Below are positions 1 through 10,945 of a stretch of 64,000 nucleotides of DNA, in pieces; positions within the stretch are counted from its first letter, which is position 1, and the number at the start of each line of letters is the position of its first letter. The notes beneath the pieces were generated by a model that made no database searches, was not told the origin of the DNA, and saw only the letters and a program-made list of their open reading frames with translations. A program made the translations under genes and the position numbers. Origin of the DNA: Burhinus oedicnemus (Eukaryota; Chordata; Aves; Charadriiformes; Burhinidae); NCBI GenBank assembly GCA_008921705.1, contig VFFE01007836.1:2438360-2502359 (forward strand), read 5' to 3'.

Positions 1-2635
1 AGTGTGCTCAAATTCTTCTTCAGACACCTTCTCATTTGCTAATGGATTTGCTGTGTTGATTAAATAGTTTTGCAGCTATAACAGAGACACTGTCACACTC
101 CACAACCCTGCTACACTGACGCCCGTGTGTGTGCAGGCAAAAATGAGTCATTCCGTACTGCATACTCAAGTCTAGTTCACTTTTCACTAACTTCAGAGCA
201 TTTCTTGAGCCTTTCAATACTCTTGCACTGTGTTATATTTTTGCCAGATGTATCACCTTTAACACTGTTCAAGTCTAATTTTTCTGCCTCCAAGTTCTTA
301 GGTCATATTCCTAAGAACTATTCCTCTGTCCTTAGCAATATTCACGACATTTCCCCACCAAATATATATTAATAAATTCACAGACTATGCTATTATTCTT
401 TCCTCAAGAAAGCAAAATGAAATTATTAGCCCACCATACGTCCTTGTAAAGCCTTTCTAGAGACTTCACCAAGCCAAACTCTTAAGCTTTCAGCCAGAAT
501 TCAAAAAACATCAGTTTTCATACATGTGTATGTGGTTTAGTAAGACTATTAAGTGATACAGTTTTGATTTTTGTAACACACTTAGCCTCAGAAAATTTCC
601 CAACACACTAGTGCAAGCACATTAGTAAATATATATAGCATGGTTTTATAAAGAATTAAGTCTTGTTAGGGTTCTTCTTCCTTAAACTTCTAATCACAGT
701 ACAACCGTAATCTTGTCCACTGCTTCACTACTTGTTCCCTTGTTTTCTACAATTAGATAGTAAATGCAAGTTGTCATAACTACTAGTATTACTTGACAAG
801 TAGCATACTTTTCCATTTTCTAGGAGAAAAAGCGAGTCCTAAAGAAGTCAGCTCAAAGCCTTCGCGTAATCACTGCCCAAAGAGTATATTTTCTTAAATT
901 TTCTGTGTGCTAGGGCTCCTTCTATCCTATGTGCTAAGTTTCTGCAAAGTTTTTAATCAAAAGAGAATTTTATCGATATTATAACTTTACTCAAGAAAAG
1001 TAAAGACAGATAAAATTGTGTTTAACATCTTAACATTTGGATTTACCCTCCTCTCTCCCAATAAATTTACTCTCCCATGTTTCTGGTACCTCTCAAGGAA
1101 GAAATTACAGTAAGATTTCTTGGAAGTAAAAGGGGAAGTAGTGGTATTAAGGTTTTTTTGGCAATGCCATCTCTTAAGATTGGCTATTTGGATCTTCACT
1201 CTAAAATAAAATGTGGCCTATGATAAAAATAATCTGACATCTCAGTTTCCATAGAGGATCTCAGTTCTGTTGTTATCCCCTCCAAATATTAGAATCAACC
1301 CGTGACCTCAGTAAGAAATCTATGGACATTGGAAGAGAAGGCTATCATAATTAAAATTGACTGTGGGAAAAGAAAAAAGTTTGTCCTTAATTACACTTAT
1401 GCAAAGTGTTTACAGGCTGAACAGAAGTCATACTTGGCTGTTTCTTATCAGATTGTTTCTAAGGAAGAAGCTAGAAATATTTGTTTGGCAACCACTTATT
1501 TTGTAATGAGGTCAGCATGTTCATTTCATTTGTTTTTATCCAAGTAATACTTAGTCCCACACCTTCAACTACAAGACAAAGACTATTATTGCACCGTATT
1601 AGTAAGAAGCTTATGAAAATACAGAACAGGGGTTGCTTAACAACATAATACAATGGACAGAGGCATTTGACAACATTGGAAGATAAAAGGTTTTTAGATA
1701 ATGTTAAGCATTTGATTACACACAAGAAATATTCTGTAAATATAAGTAAATTACTTGGCATAGCTGCATTTGGAATAATTTCTATTTAATCTGCCATTTC
1801 TCATATGCTACCTACAGTAGATAGTAACTAATATTTTTCCCCTACAATTAAGATCATAGTACTTCAGGAAAACTTTGGTTTTGAGTCTGCCTTTGTTTCA
1901 TATATACAAATTCCCATTACCAAGAACTCAGGGTGGTGTCCTTCCTCAGTGCTGGATGGACAATAACTTGCTTACCATGTTTATTCTGACTGAGGAACGT
2001 CATTTGTGCAGAGGAAATTGAATCCAACAATTTTCATCTCTAGCTTGCGAAGTGTTACCTTGGAGATACTGCAATGTGATAAATACATTATTGGTCAGTA
2101 GTGACTGGATAAAAGCAATATTGTCAGGCAGGCTTTCAGATTTAATATGAATGGGAGAATGGGGAAACCAAAACTAAGTCAAAAGACTTTTTCCTTTTCG
2201 TGAACATCAGGTGTCAACCTCAATATGATGATAATAGGAACTACTTTCTATTTGTGATCGAATAACAGTGATAGCTCTTCCTTTATTTGGGGTCCTTTCA
2301 TCTTTTTAGGTCAAGTGCTTTATAGGCTTTAGATGAAGATTACTCCCTCACATCCACCTACCACTGACATGCAGTCAGTCTCTGGGATGCCAGTGAAGAG
2401 TGCCAGCAGCGCCACGTAGCAGGTTCCAGAAGGGGAAGTAAAAAAGAATTAATCCAGCTGAAACTACAGGGGAACAGCAGAAAGGACAACATAATGACCC
2501 AAAATGGAACCTGGCCAAGATACCAGGCTTAACAACCATGCAAGGAGCTGAGCAACTGTTACAGTTTGGTTTTGTGTCTCATCAGCGACAGTAAACCCAG
2601 CCAAAACACCACTGCTGAGCCCTGCGCTGATGAAC
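1..2635. other. Unique non-coding sequence, nothing recognised
   Basis: AT-rich single-copy-looking sequence. Open frames of at most 96 codons occur on both strands, with no codon structure or family resemblance. I see no repeat tail, tandem array or RNA gene. The short TATATATA-like stretches near 630 look incidental. Confidence 0.5.
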
Positions 2636-2639
2636 TGAT

Positions 2640-2925
2640 TTAGTACTCCTCTTGCTTCTGTAAGTGGCAAGAGGTGTCATCTATTAATTTGCCAACAGCC
2701 CCGACTGCAACACCCAAGTCTCTATTGTTCTCCTTTCCAAGCCACGCACAACCCAGTTTACTTAATAGAGTATGACAAAGTCGCAACGCAGTATGGCTAA
2801 AGAGACAGGCATTCAAGAGGATAATGATCTGTCAGCAGGGCTGTGGCAAAAGGAATTTACATGAAGATTAATCAATGTTTACAGCTCTTCTCATTTATGA
2901 GAACAAAGCTCTGTTCCTACCTGCC
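2640..2925. promoter_or_regulatory. Candidate conserved enhancer-like block
   Basis: A block of non-repetitive, moderate-complexity sequence that ends in a dense set of transcription-factor-like sites. These are a palindromic bicoid/homeodomain dimer GATTAATC (2,866-2,873), a forkhead-type TGTTTAC (2,876-2,882) and a SOX-type AACAAAG (2,902-2,908). Clusters like this are common in developmental enhancers, but each motif is short and frequent by chance. Conservation in other birds is inferred, not seen. Confidence 0.3.
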
Positions 2926-2944
2926 ACCAATTCTATGATTTTCA

Positions 2945-2973
2945 AGAAAGAAAGAAAGAAAAATAAAGAAAAG
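2945..2973 (+). repeat. (GAAA)n microsatellite, imperfect
   Basis: Short purine tetranucleotide array of AAAG units that degrades into AAATAAAGAAAA. It looks like a simple-sequence tract and no mobile element is recognisable directly upstream. Confidence 0.8.
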
Positions 2974-2975
2974 GA

Positions 2976-4084
2976 GCATTACTTTTTAGTTAGGAACGGA
3001 AATACTGTTCTGTATACTCTGCAAGCCCCAGTTTTAGTAGGTATAAATCCATAGTTATTCTTTGGTGGGGGACAAATGTTTAGTAGACACTGGATGCATC
3101 ATTTACACACTGCTTGAAGGTACTTGCATATTATGGTAAACTTACTTGTGTTAAAAAAAAAACAAAAACAACCCAAAACCTCAGAAAAACACACATTATC
3201 AATTTGCCTTCATGAGCTACCACAGCTGTCATGACTCATGGTGATTTGAGAATTAAATAATCTTTTCTTTCAGAGTTTCTGTAATTCAAGAAAGGAAGCT
3301 AGTGTGTCTTTGTAAGATACAGCACAAAGTTAAGAGGTGCTATGACAGAACACACAGTAAGATCTGTACAAAGTAGGATTTGAGGAACTTCTTAATAACC
3401 TGAAAACTGGAATATGAGTTAAAAAAAATCAACTTATTGATTTCTACATCATATTTACAAGATATAGTGTTGTGAAATACAAATTATAGCGTCCTATGCC
3501 AGTATAAGCCCTGAGCCCCAATGGGATCCATCCTAATGAGAACAAGTGGGTCAACACTGGTAGCTTCATTTAGTCATTTCCCAGTAAGGATGATAAGTTT
3601 ATACTCTGCCTAATGTAAGTAGCTCTCACTTATACCTGTCTCAGTCTTTCCTGGCCCCGGCACCCAGGTAGGTGGCAGTGCAGACATTAAAGCTCTTTCC
3701 TTGCTGCCATCATCATTCCCTCCTCCTACCATGAGGGAGGCTCTGCCTCAGGGGCCCTGCACCACATACCAACCCTAGGGTGGAGCAAATTCAGAATAAC
3801 TCAATTACAGATGATAAAGTTACTCTAGATCTGCCCAACTTTCATTAAGACAGGAATCTCTGTTAGGATAAGCCAGCATGAAATGGGACTGATTTGGCAT
3901 GGGCTTAATAGGCAGATTTATAAGTCGGCAGTTTCTGTTTTCTTCTCTGCCTCATGTGGTTTGCAGCGCTTGGTTAGGAAGGTGGTTTCCCCGTGCCTCT
4001 GGGGAATGCCGATCGCCTGCAAGCCTCACCCGGCTGCTCCTCAAAGGAGCAGCCCCTTTACCCGCCCTTCCCTGTGATAAACTC
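2976..4084. other. Unique sequence with an A-rich tract
   Basis: No gene is recognised. An A/C-rich low-complexity tract lies at 3,153-3,180. From about 3,640 the GC content rises, and overlapping open frames of 64-141 codons appear on both strands. Frames open on both strands at once in GC-richer DNA usually reflect lack of stops rather than coding. Confidence 0.45.
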
Positions 4085-4290
4085 CTCCATGAACGTGGAG
4101 TCAGGGCAAAACAATGGCAAGTGACAGTGACTGAACTGTATAAACATGTTGACAACTGATTAAGCAAAAATAAAACAAGACTCAAATAGCTCTTCTGCAT
4201 AATTCCCGATTTGCATAACCGAAAGGGTGGCAAGACTCCAGCCACCATTCTTTTCCTGCAGCAGCCAGAATAATTCAGTTTGGAGCGCTC
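4085..4290. promoter_or_regulatory. Candidate enhancer with SOX, forkhead and octamer motifs
   Basis: Within about 110 bases lie a SOX-like ACAATGG (4,111-4,117), a forkhead-like TATAAACA next to TGTTGACA (about 4,139-4,153), a homeodomain-like TGATTAAG and a perfect POU octamer ATTTGCAT (4,209-4,216). The texture (few repeats, balanced composition, packed recognisable sites) resembles conserved developmental enhancers. Function and conservation are inferences, and no target gene is visible in the window. Confidence 0.35.
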
Positions 4291-4925
4291 CTTTGCCAAC
4301 GGGAATTTCAAAACTCTGCGGGGCACAAGAGCGCTTCGGCAGCCACTCATGCACACAGCTGGGCACCGAGGCAGCAAAGCCTCCCACCATGGTCACAGAG
4401 GGGCAGCAGGGTTTTGTTGAAGCTGCTCCTCAGCAGACTCACAGGAGCACAACCAGGCTAAAGGCCACAACAACAAGCAGCGGAGACACCACATATTACA
4501 GACCCGAACAGGAGACAAACTGCAGTGCACCAACTGCGGTCAGCACTTCATCTATGAAATTACCTCAGCTAAAGGAAGAAGGCATCCCAAGGTGTAATAA
4601 AGCAAAAACTGATGTCTCTTGCTAGACAAAACTCAGTGAACCGCTAACCTTGAGCAGAGAGGTTATTGAGATTATCTAATACTATACTGTGGTCTCTAAA
4701 GCATCACTACATTTTGGGCAATAATTGCCAGCTCTGCTCTGACAAAACCAAACAATCCTGGAAAGTATTTAATCATTTTGCTTCCACTATGTACTGGTCT
4801 GGGCTGTGTATCTCTACAGTCTTTAGCTTCTCCCACACTCTTTAGTGAAAGCTTACCTGTAAGTGCTCAGCTGTTCACAGGGACATTTGCTTTAGTAAGG
4901 GTTTGGCTTTTACAAAACTGACAAT
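4291..4925. other. GC-richer unique sequence, no gene recognised
   Basis: Contains a 132-codon + strand open frame (4,227-4,625) overlapping a 141-codon - strand frame (3,952-4,377). The + strand product is low in hydrophobic residues and shows no domain, signal peptide or repeat I recognise. No splice or promoter context supports either frame. Confidence 0.4.
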
Positions 4926-5055
4926 AGTTTTAGGGTTTTGTTGTTGCATTTTGATTTTTTTTGTTTGGGTTTTTTTTTTTGTTGTTGGTTTGAGTTTTTT
5001 TGGTGGTTTTGTTTGTTTGGGGTTTTTTTGTTGTTGGGTTTTTTTGTTTATATTA
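4926..5055 (+). repeat. T/G-rich low-complexity tract
   Basis: About 130 bases made almost only of T and G on the + strand, with repeated TTTTTTG, TTGTTG and GTTTGG units. It is a strand-asymmetric simple tract. It creates a meaningless Phe/Val/Gly/Leu-rich open frame at 4,903-5,097. It could be the decayed A-rich tail of a minus-strand retroelement, but nothing recognisable adjoins it. Confidence 0.85.
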
Positions 5056-8000
5056 CAGTTCCCAGGTGATCTGATATGGAAATTAATGTTCCTTTAAATT
5101 AACAATAACAAACCAATGACAGCAAGGCAAATATTGTGGCATTACCACAGCTGGAAGAAACTCTTGTTGTGAAGCTGGGAGTGTTGCAGGCTGCTTACAA
5201 AGCCGTCAGGTTGCATCTATGCACAGGTTAGTCTGATTCTTATTTGAAAGCAGAATTTTAACTCTGTTTGCATATAGGTCCAAACAAGTTCAGCTGAGAT
5301 ACCACCATTTCTCCAGGGGGCGCAGATGCATGCACTGTTTGGCCAAGCCTTCTTTAAAGCTGGTTGAAACTGTTTAGGAAAACTGAGTTTAATAGAAAAC
5401 TATTGTTAGATTGGTGATCTCATTTCCTATAACGTAGTTGGAAAACATTCCTGCTAATACAGTAGAACATTTCAGCTCCACAAAATAAGCCTAGAACAAG
5501 CCAGTTCCTGCTATTTCTACCATGGCCACTACAGCAGAAGAGTTTTGCAAAGTCACAACAACATAACTGCCTTGACTGTATCCTGTTCTCATCAATCCAG
5601 TTCTCCTGAACAATAAATGAAGGATTTTAAAATATTTTTTGTTCAGAGAGGACCTTGCTTTTGTGCAGATGCTCAAGACCTCTTTTATGTGAAGATAAGG
5701 GAGCTAGGTTGAGTTTTCTTCTTCAGCCAGAGGCAATCCATAGAGTATTCCTCCTCTTTTAGTTTTCTGAGAGCTGAAATAAACAGTCCTGAAAAGAGAT
5801 TGCCCCCTCCCCATGCCTACTGCACTGAAGCCAGATACTGTGACAAAGTAAAAAATAATATTGGACTATTCATTCCCAATCTGTACAGGCTGCTTTGCGT
5901 TCAGGTTTCTGCATTTTTAGGAATTCTACTAAAATTTAGGATCCGGTCAGTTGTATTCAAAGTGCTGAGGTTTATTGACCCTTCTTTTTTACAGTGGCTT
6001 ATGTTCTCCTTTGCCTGTATACACACTCTAACTCTCGCACCCCAGTCTCCAGCTGTGCATCTGCACAGACACCACACTTTCCTCAAGGTCACCATGGGCC
6101 CCATCATATGCAAGGAGGGGTATTAACAGCATAGGGAGCAGCATTTGGTTGCTTGTGGGCCCACTGCATGTCTCCCCCTGTGCCACCCCATTCATTGGGT
6201 TGGTGTCCCATCCCTTGCTGCGGCTACCACAATTTGTCAAAATCAATGTCCTCTGGGACTGCAAACTCTGCCTTTCCTCCCCCCTCCCCAAATACAAGCC
6301 AACAACTCTTAAAATGGAAGGGAGTGGGAAGCAAAGAGATGGAGGGAGAGAGTCAATGGCTGATGGAGTTCCTTGGAACTTGCTGTACCCTCATCTTGCA
6401 AGCTTCCAGGTCCCCAGATGATGCCTTTGCCCTACTTCGGTGGTTTGGTGTCAGTTCTTAGTCCAGCTGAGAAAATGAATGTCAGACCCTCTGAAGTAAT
6501 TCAAATAAGCATATGAGATGATAGTGGTGACTCACAACTGGGGTAATGAAGGCACTTCCATGAGAGCCATGAAATATATCCAAGATTTCCTGTTAAATGT
6601 TAGCATGGATGACCAGTATTTCCAATGGGAGAGAAAGACAAGCTGACGACCCAAAAGAATTGAGGAAAATTATTTGAAGTCAAGCATCAAGATAGAACTC
6701 CACCAAGTGTTTTTATCAGTGGTCTGTCAGTTTCTGAAGGACAGCCACTAACAATAAAAGCAGAGCCTGAGATAAGAGTTAAGGCAAAACCCAGTTATAA
6801 TAACACTGGATGTATGTGTGTGCATTTGCACATCAATGTGTGTAAGTACGTGCATATGCATTCACACACAAAACCCAATGCAATGAAGTCCTGCATTTAG
6901 CACACCTATCTAGTGATGAGGGTTTTTTCCTAGTTTTCTTAGGTAAAAGCACATTACTAGTGACTATGCTGACACTTTGGTTTTTTTAAATTTAATTAGC
7001 ATAAAATCTTTGGAGCACTGCTTTCTTATCTCTATTATCCAAATGTGGGAAAGAAGCTGACAGCAGACCTTTAACAGTCAAATAACTATGACCAATATAA
7101 ATTATTAGAAGATTTCCATGTTCTTTAAAAAGCAGAATTATTAGAGGAAGATTATTTAGATTTCTTTTAAAGAAAAAACCTCTAAAGCCATGAAAACGGC
7201 TGTTTATTGTTGAGGAAAGTGAATATGTAATTTGGACTGGAAATAGAAAATCTACTGTTTCTTTATTTCTGAAAAAAGTATCAGAGGTGAGAAAGTGAAA
7301 TAATTGGAAAGTCTTGATTTGCTAAGAAATACCCCTTCTCTCATATAGCCACCAACTTATTTTCTCTATTTACACATCCAAAAACACTTATTCCATTTTT
7401 GGATCTTACTTTGGCTGAAGAAGATATATGATCCATAATATAATTTGTTGTGGCTTGACATATCACATAGATGAATACTTTGATCTGCATTAGCTAACCC
7501 TGGAACACATTATTGAAAGTTACTGCTGACTTTGATATTCTGCCTTTATGTCTTCACCAAAGCTAGCACTGGCTTGAAGCTATTCATAGAATGCCCTTGG
7601 ATAATGTGATAGATTGTACATGCATTCAGCCTATAATCATTTTGGAGGCAGTAATGACAAAAGAAGACTGTCCAGATCCTGGACTAGTAATGGCTTTTTT
7701 TTTTTATTAAAGAAAACTGTATCCAGTGTTCATTTTCTTGCTGCTAAAATAGCCATGGAATAAATCACACAAAGTTGCAGTCTAGTTGTATCTGTAGCAG
7801 TATGCATTTACTGACCAGAGAGAAAAACCTGAATCCAAGTGTACTATAGTCCCATTAGTTAAACTCTCAATAAAGTAGTAAAATGCAATTACAATTTTGT
7901 TGATAACTTCAGGAATACTATACCATTATTAATAAAATGTCTTAGTATTTAGTCTAACTAGAAACTGAAGATACAGATCCTGATATGTTATTCATTTCAG

Positions 8001-8859
8001 CTGTTAAGACCAGTACAAAGGCTTTGGGACACCTTTGAACTGCATCTTTTAGGAGAGGCAGCCCAGAAAGAAAGAAGGGTAGGAGGGTTTGAGAGACATG
8101 TCTTGCAAAAAGCTGCTCATATTTTCCTAGTGCACAGCTAAATTAGTCTACTTAAATGTACAGCAACTCTTGAGGATCTTAAAAGGAAGCTTCCCACACC
8201 TCTGTGGCAAACACATAACAAATACCCATCGTACCATTAGTCCCAGTCTAAGATAGGGGACAGTGCATCTTTTGTCACACTCCAACGCTACTTTACTCTG
8301 GGAATACCAGACAGGGTTTTGTCCACAGAAGAGCTCTTTTATAGCGACAGGAGGAAATAAAATAGCCAGATCACCAAAGAGACTATCTCCTTGTAAGGAA
8401 GAGTCCACACATAAGGCACAATTTGAACTGTTCGAGTGCGGATATCAGAATATTAATCACATGTAAAATTAAATTTTGCCAAATAACATAATAAACCCCA
8501 AAACTGTTAAACCTTTCATCTGTAGGGCAAACAAGATAAATCTGAAAAATGCCAGCTGGTGAGACCATACCCTCCCAATCCATCCAGAACAAATACATTC
8601 ACAGCAGACAGTGCAAGGGATAGAAAATACATGGCCTTTTTCTTCCAGATGTCTCAGAGAAGAAAATAATGAGACATAGGAAGACAGATTTATGTTGTTT
8701 CATGAAAACAGTGTTCTCTTTCTGCCTCTCTTAAATTTGCTTTACTTCCAAGAACAAGAAAAAAAGTCACTGAAGAGTTGACAAAAGGCTGCTCACCAGA
8801 TACACAGCATTAATCAATGAACTGGGCATAGGAATGGATTTCAAGGAACCTAGTTATAC
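5056..8859. other. Unique non-coding sequence
   Basis: No gene recognised over 3.8 kb. A somewhat GC-richer interval at about 5,990-6,430 holds overlapping frames of 70-108 codons on both strands, with no family resemblance. A T run lies at 7,695-7,705. The remainder is AT-rich sequence without tandem or terminal-repeat structure. Confidence 0.45.
6811..6876. repeat. Imperfect GTGTGTG/CACACAC inverted repeat
   Basis: A short GT-rich arm (GTGTGTGCATTTGCAC) is followed, after a GTGTGTAAG segment, by a complementary arm ending ATTCACACACA. The two arms could pair as an imperfect hairpin. It is most simply a decayed GT/CA microsatellite pair. Confidence 0.45.
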
Positions 8860-8985
8860 TCTGGCCATTTGTGCTAGTTATTTCACCTCTCTGTGCCTCA
8901 GTTTCCTTGACTTTAAAGTAGGATTAAGTCTTAGAAAGCCATTTCATGTCCAGGGAATGTAAAGTGCTACTATATTAATCTTATA
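8860..8985 (+). mobile_element. MIR-type SINE fragment, + strand
   Basis: Carries the diagnostic MIR core segment ACCTCTCTGTGCCTCAGTTT (8,885-8,904), followed by the CCTTGACTTTAAAGTAGGAT equivalent of the MIR 'TCATCTGTAAAATGGGGAT' stretch. It ends in GTAAAGTGCTAC, matching the MIR 3' region. MIRs are ancient tRNA-derived SINEs of amniotes that were mobilised by L2. The copy is non-autonomous, lacks the tRNA-derived head, and is clearly long dead. Confidence 0.85.
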
Positions 8986-10841
8986 AGTGGAGAAAAGTCA
9001 GCAAGTTTTGATCTTTCAGAAAAAAAGAAAAAAGGACAATTGTCTGTTTATTTGAAAATGGCTACTTTGTACCTTTAACATCCTAATAAAAATACAGAAG
9101 CAAAGCCTGGTTTTGATACACGTGTGGTATTACAATCCCTTGTTGCTGATAGTACTTTTAATGTTAAGAGCCTGTTGGCTAACTTATGTTTCCTCTGGGT
9201 GCATTCCCATATTCTTCTCCTCTTTGGGAGGCAGGCTCTTGTTGCTGCTCAGATATGTATCCCACATCTTGCAATCATTAATGTACCCAGGGGAAAGGAG
9301 GGGGCAAGAGGACGTTGTTTCAAAGTATGTTTCTGCCCAATTCATTTTGGCTTAATTTGCAGACCAAAGCAGAGCTCTATCGAAGCACGTCCTTCCTCAG
9401 TCATTTATCATGCTCCCCCTCCCCCTATCCCCACTACCAAACTGAGATACTAAGCAGTAATAATGCAGCTTTGGGTAGATTAGTGCATAATTTCTCTGCT
9501 CATTCTTATCCTAATTTTGTTTAGATTTGGAAACTTTCTTAATTCTTACAAGTGTCAGTGGATTGACAACATGAAGATAACAGTAGAATTATTAAGTTGC
9601 TGCTTTGCATGGCAGCTAAGTGTACAGAAAGACAGAATATGCCACTATTGTCTTTAAAGAGCAGGCAAGAATCTAACTCAAAGCTTCCCAGTATGGGGCG
9701 TGAGTAATAAAAGAAAAAAAGAATTGCCATCCCTAGGATGATGGGATAGAATCAGCGCCAGCCAGTCCAGCCCTGGTAAGGGTAATGGACAAAGCAGCTG
9801 TTCTCCCACATCCCCCAGACCACTTTTTCAGTGCCAAGTCTGGTTTTCAAGGGCTCTGGGACAGCCAAAATAGCAGCAAGGCCTTGGCTAATTTTGCTGC
9901 CTCTGGCAATCTTCTGCCCTAAGCGACCACCTGCTTAAGGTCTTCATGGCTCTGGTCCTAGTAGTAACTACATTGGGAAGGGCTGGGAATGTGGCTGGTT
10001 AAGATTTTCAATGCTGGTGCTCAAATGCATGACGGAAAAGCTTCAGAGAAGTGCAGTGCTACCAGAACTAGGGCACTAAACCAGACAGTCCTTGCGGTGT
10101 CTCATACTGCGGAGTTATGAGGGCAGCTCCTGTGCCAATTGGATTAATCTGTTCCCTCCCCTCCCTGCTCTGTTTATTCTTGGTGACATGTATATGCTTC
10201 TAAATAGCTGCATCTCTCTCATTAGGCAAAAAGGCTGTTTAGCAATGAGCTTGAAAATATGAAGTGATACTTTCAAGAAGACCAGCTCCCCCCTCCCTCC
10301 AAAACCAATGCACTGCAAAGGTCTACTGTAAAAGTTCTTGTTGAACTGGGCCTCTGTGCTCATTTGCCAATAAATAGGCTTGTTTTTCTTTCCCTTGTAT
10401 GATGTGTTTACCCCAGTAACATGAAATATAATCAATAAAAAAAACCAGAGGGAAAAATTACAGTCCTTTAAATTAAACCAGAAGGATTTTACTGATTGCT
10501 TATACACTGTGCACTGCGTCATAGAAAATAGGCAACTATCTTCAGAACAAGCCTATTCTGAATATGTAGCTATTAAAACTGATTTTATTGCCTGTGCATT
10601 TTACTACCTGAGTGAATTTTAGAATGACTGACAATCAATTCTTAAATCTTACCCCAGCAGGTCTTTAGAAACTATAACTTCATGCTTCCCATTAAATGTT
10701 TTGAATATTTCCCCATAAGGAAGACCTAATTTTTCTGATAAAAATCATAGCAATTATAAAGACAACAGGTTTACATTTCTCCAAATATGATCTGAACTCC
10801 TGATAATTTGAGGAATCTCCCTCTCCATTTTTGTGTTCACA
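8986..10841. other. Unique sequence with one possible old repeat
   Basis: No gene recognised. Open frames of up to 135 codons (10,115-10,522, - strand) show no domain. The stretch at about 9,880-9,960 (TGCCCTAAGCGACCACCTG and following) faintly resembles a dispersed reptile/bird repeat that I know only from memory, so I leave it unnamed. Confidence 0.4.
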
Positions 10842-10945
10842 GCTTGTGCCAGATCCTCACTGTGTACAGAAACTTGCTAGTGTTGAACTGCACTTATTCC
10901 AAAGTCAGAGTGAAACAAAGCAATAGCTTTGTGGAGCTGCACTAC
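10842..10945. repeat. Probable decayed palindromic sauropsid repeat
   Basis: TGCCAGATCCTCACTGTGTA, a centre around CCAAAGTCAGAGTGAA and the following GCTTTGTGGAGCTGCAC resemble a widespread bird/reptile inverted-repeat element. Its intact form begins with a 'CCAGATCCTCAGCTGGTGTAA'-type arm around a 'TTGACTTCAATGG'-type centre. The copy is heavily mutated and the match is from memory, so the family name is left open. Confidence 0.4.

Noticed and set aside
3952..4625. Overlapping 141-codon (-) and 132-codon (+) open frames
   Set aside because: Both strands are open in GC-richer DNA, with no domain, splice or promoter support. Low stop density explains them.
4903..5097. Hydrophobic 64-codon frame resembling a membrane protein
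   Set aside because: It is translated T/G low-complexity DNA; the Phe/Val/Leu content follows from the base composition.
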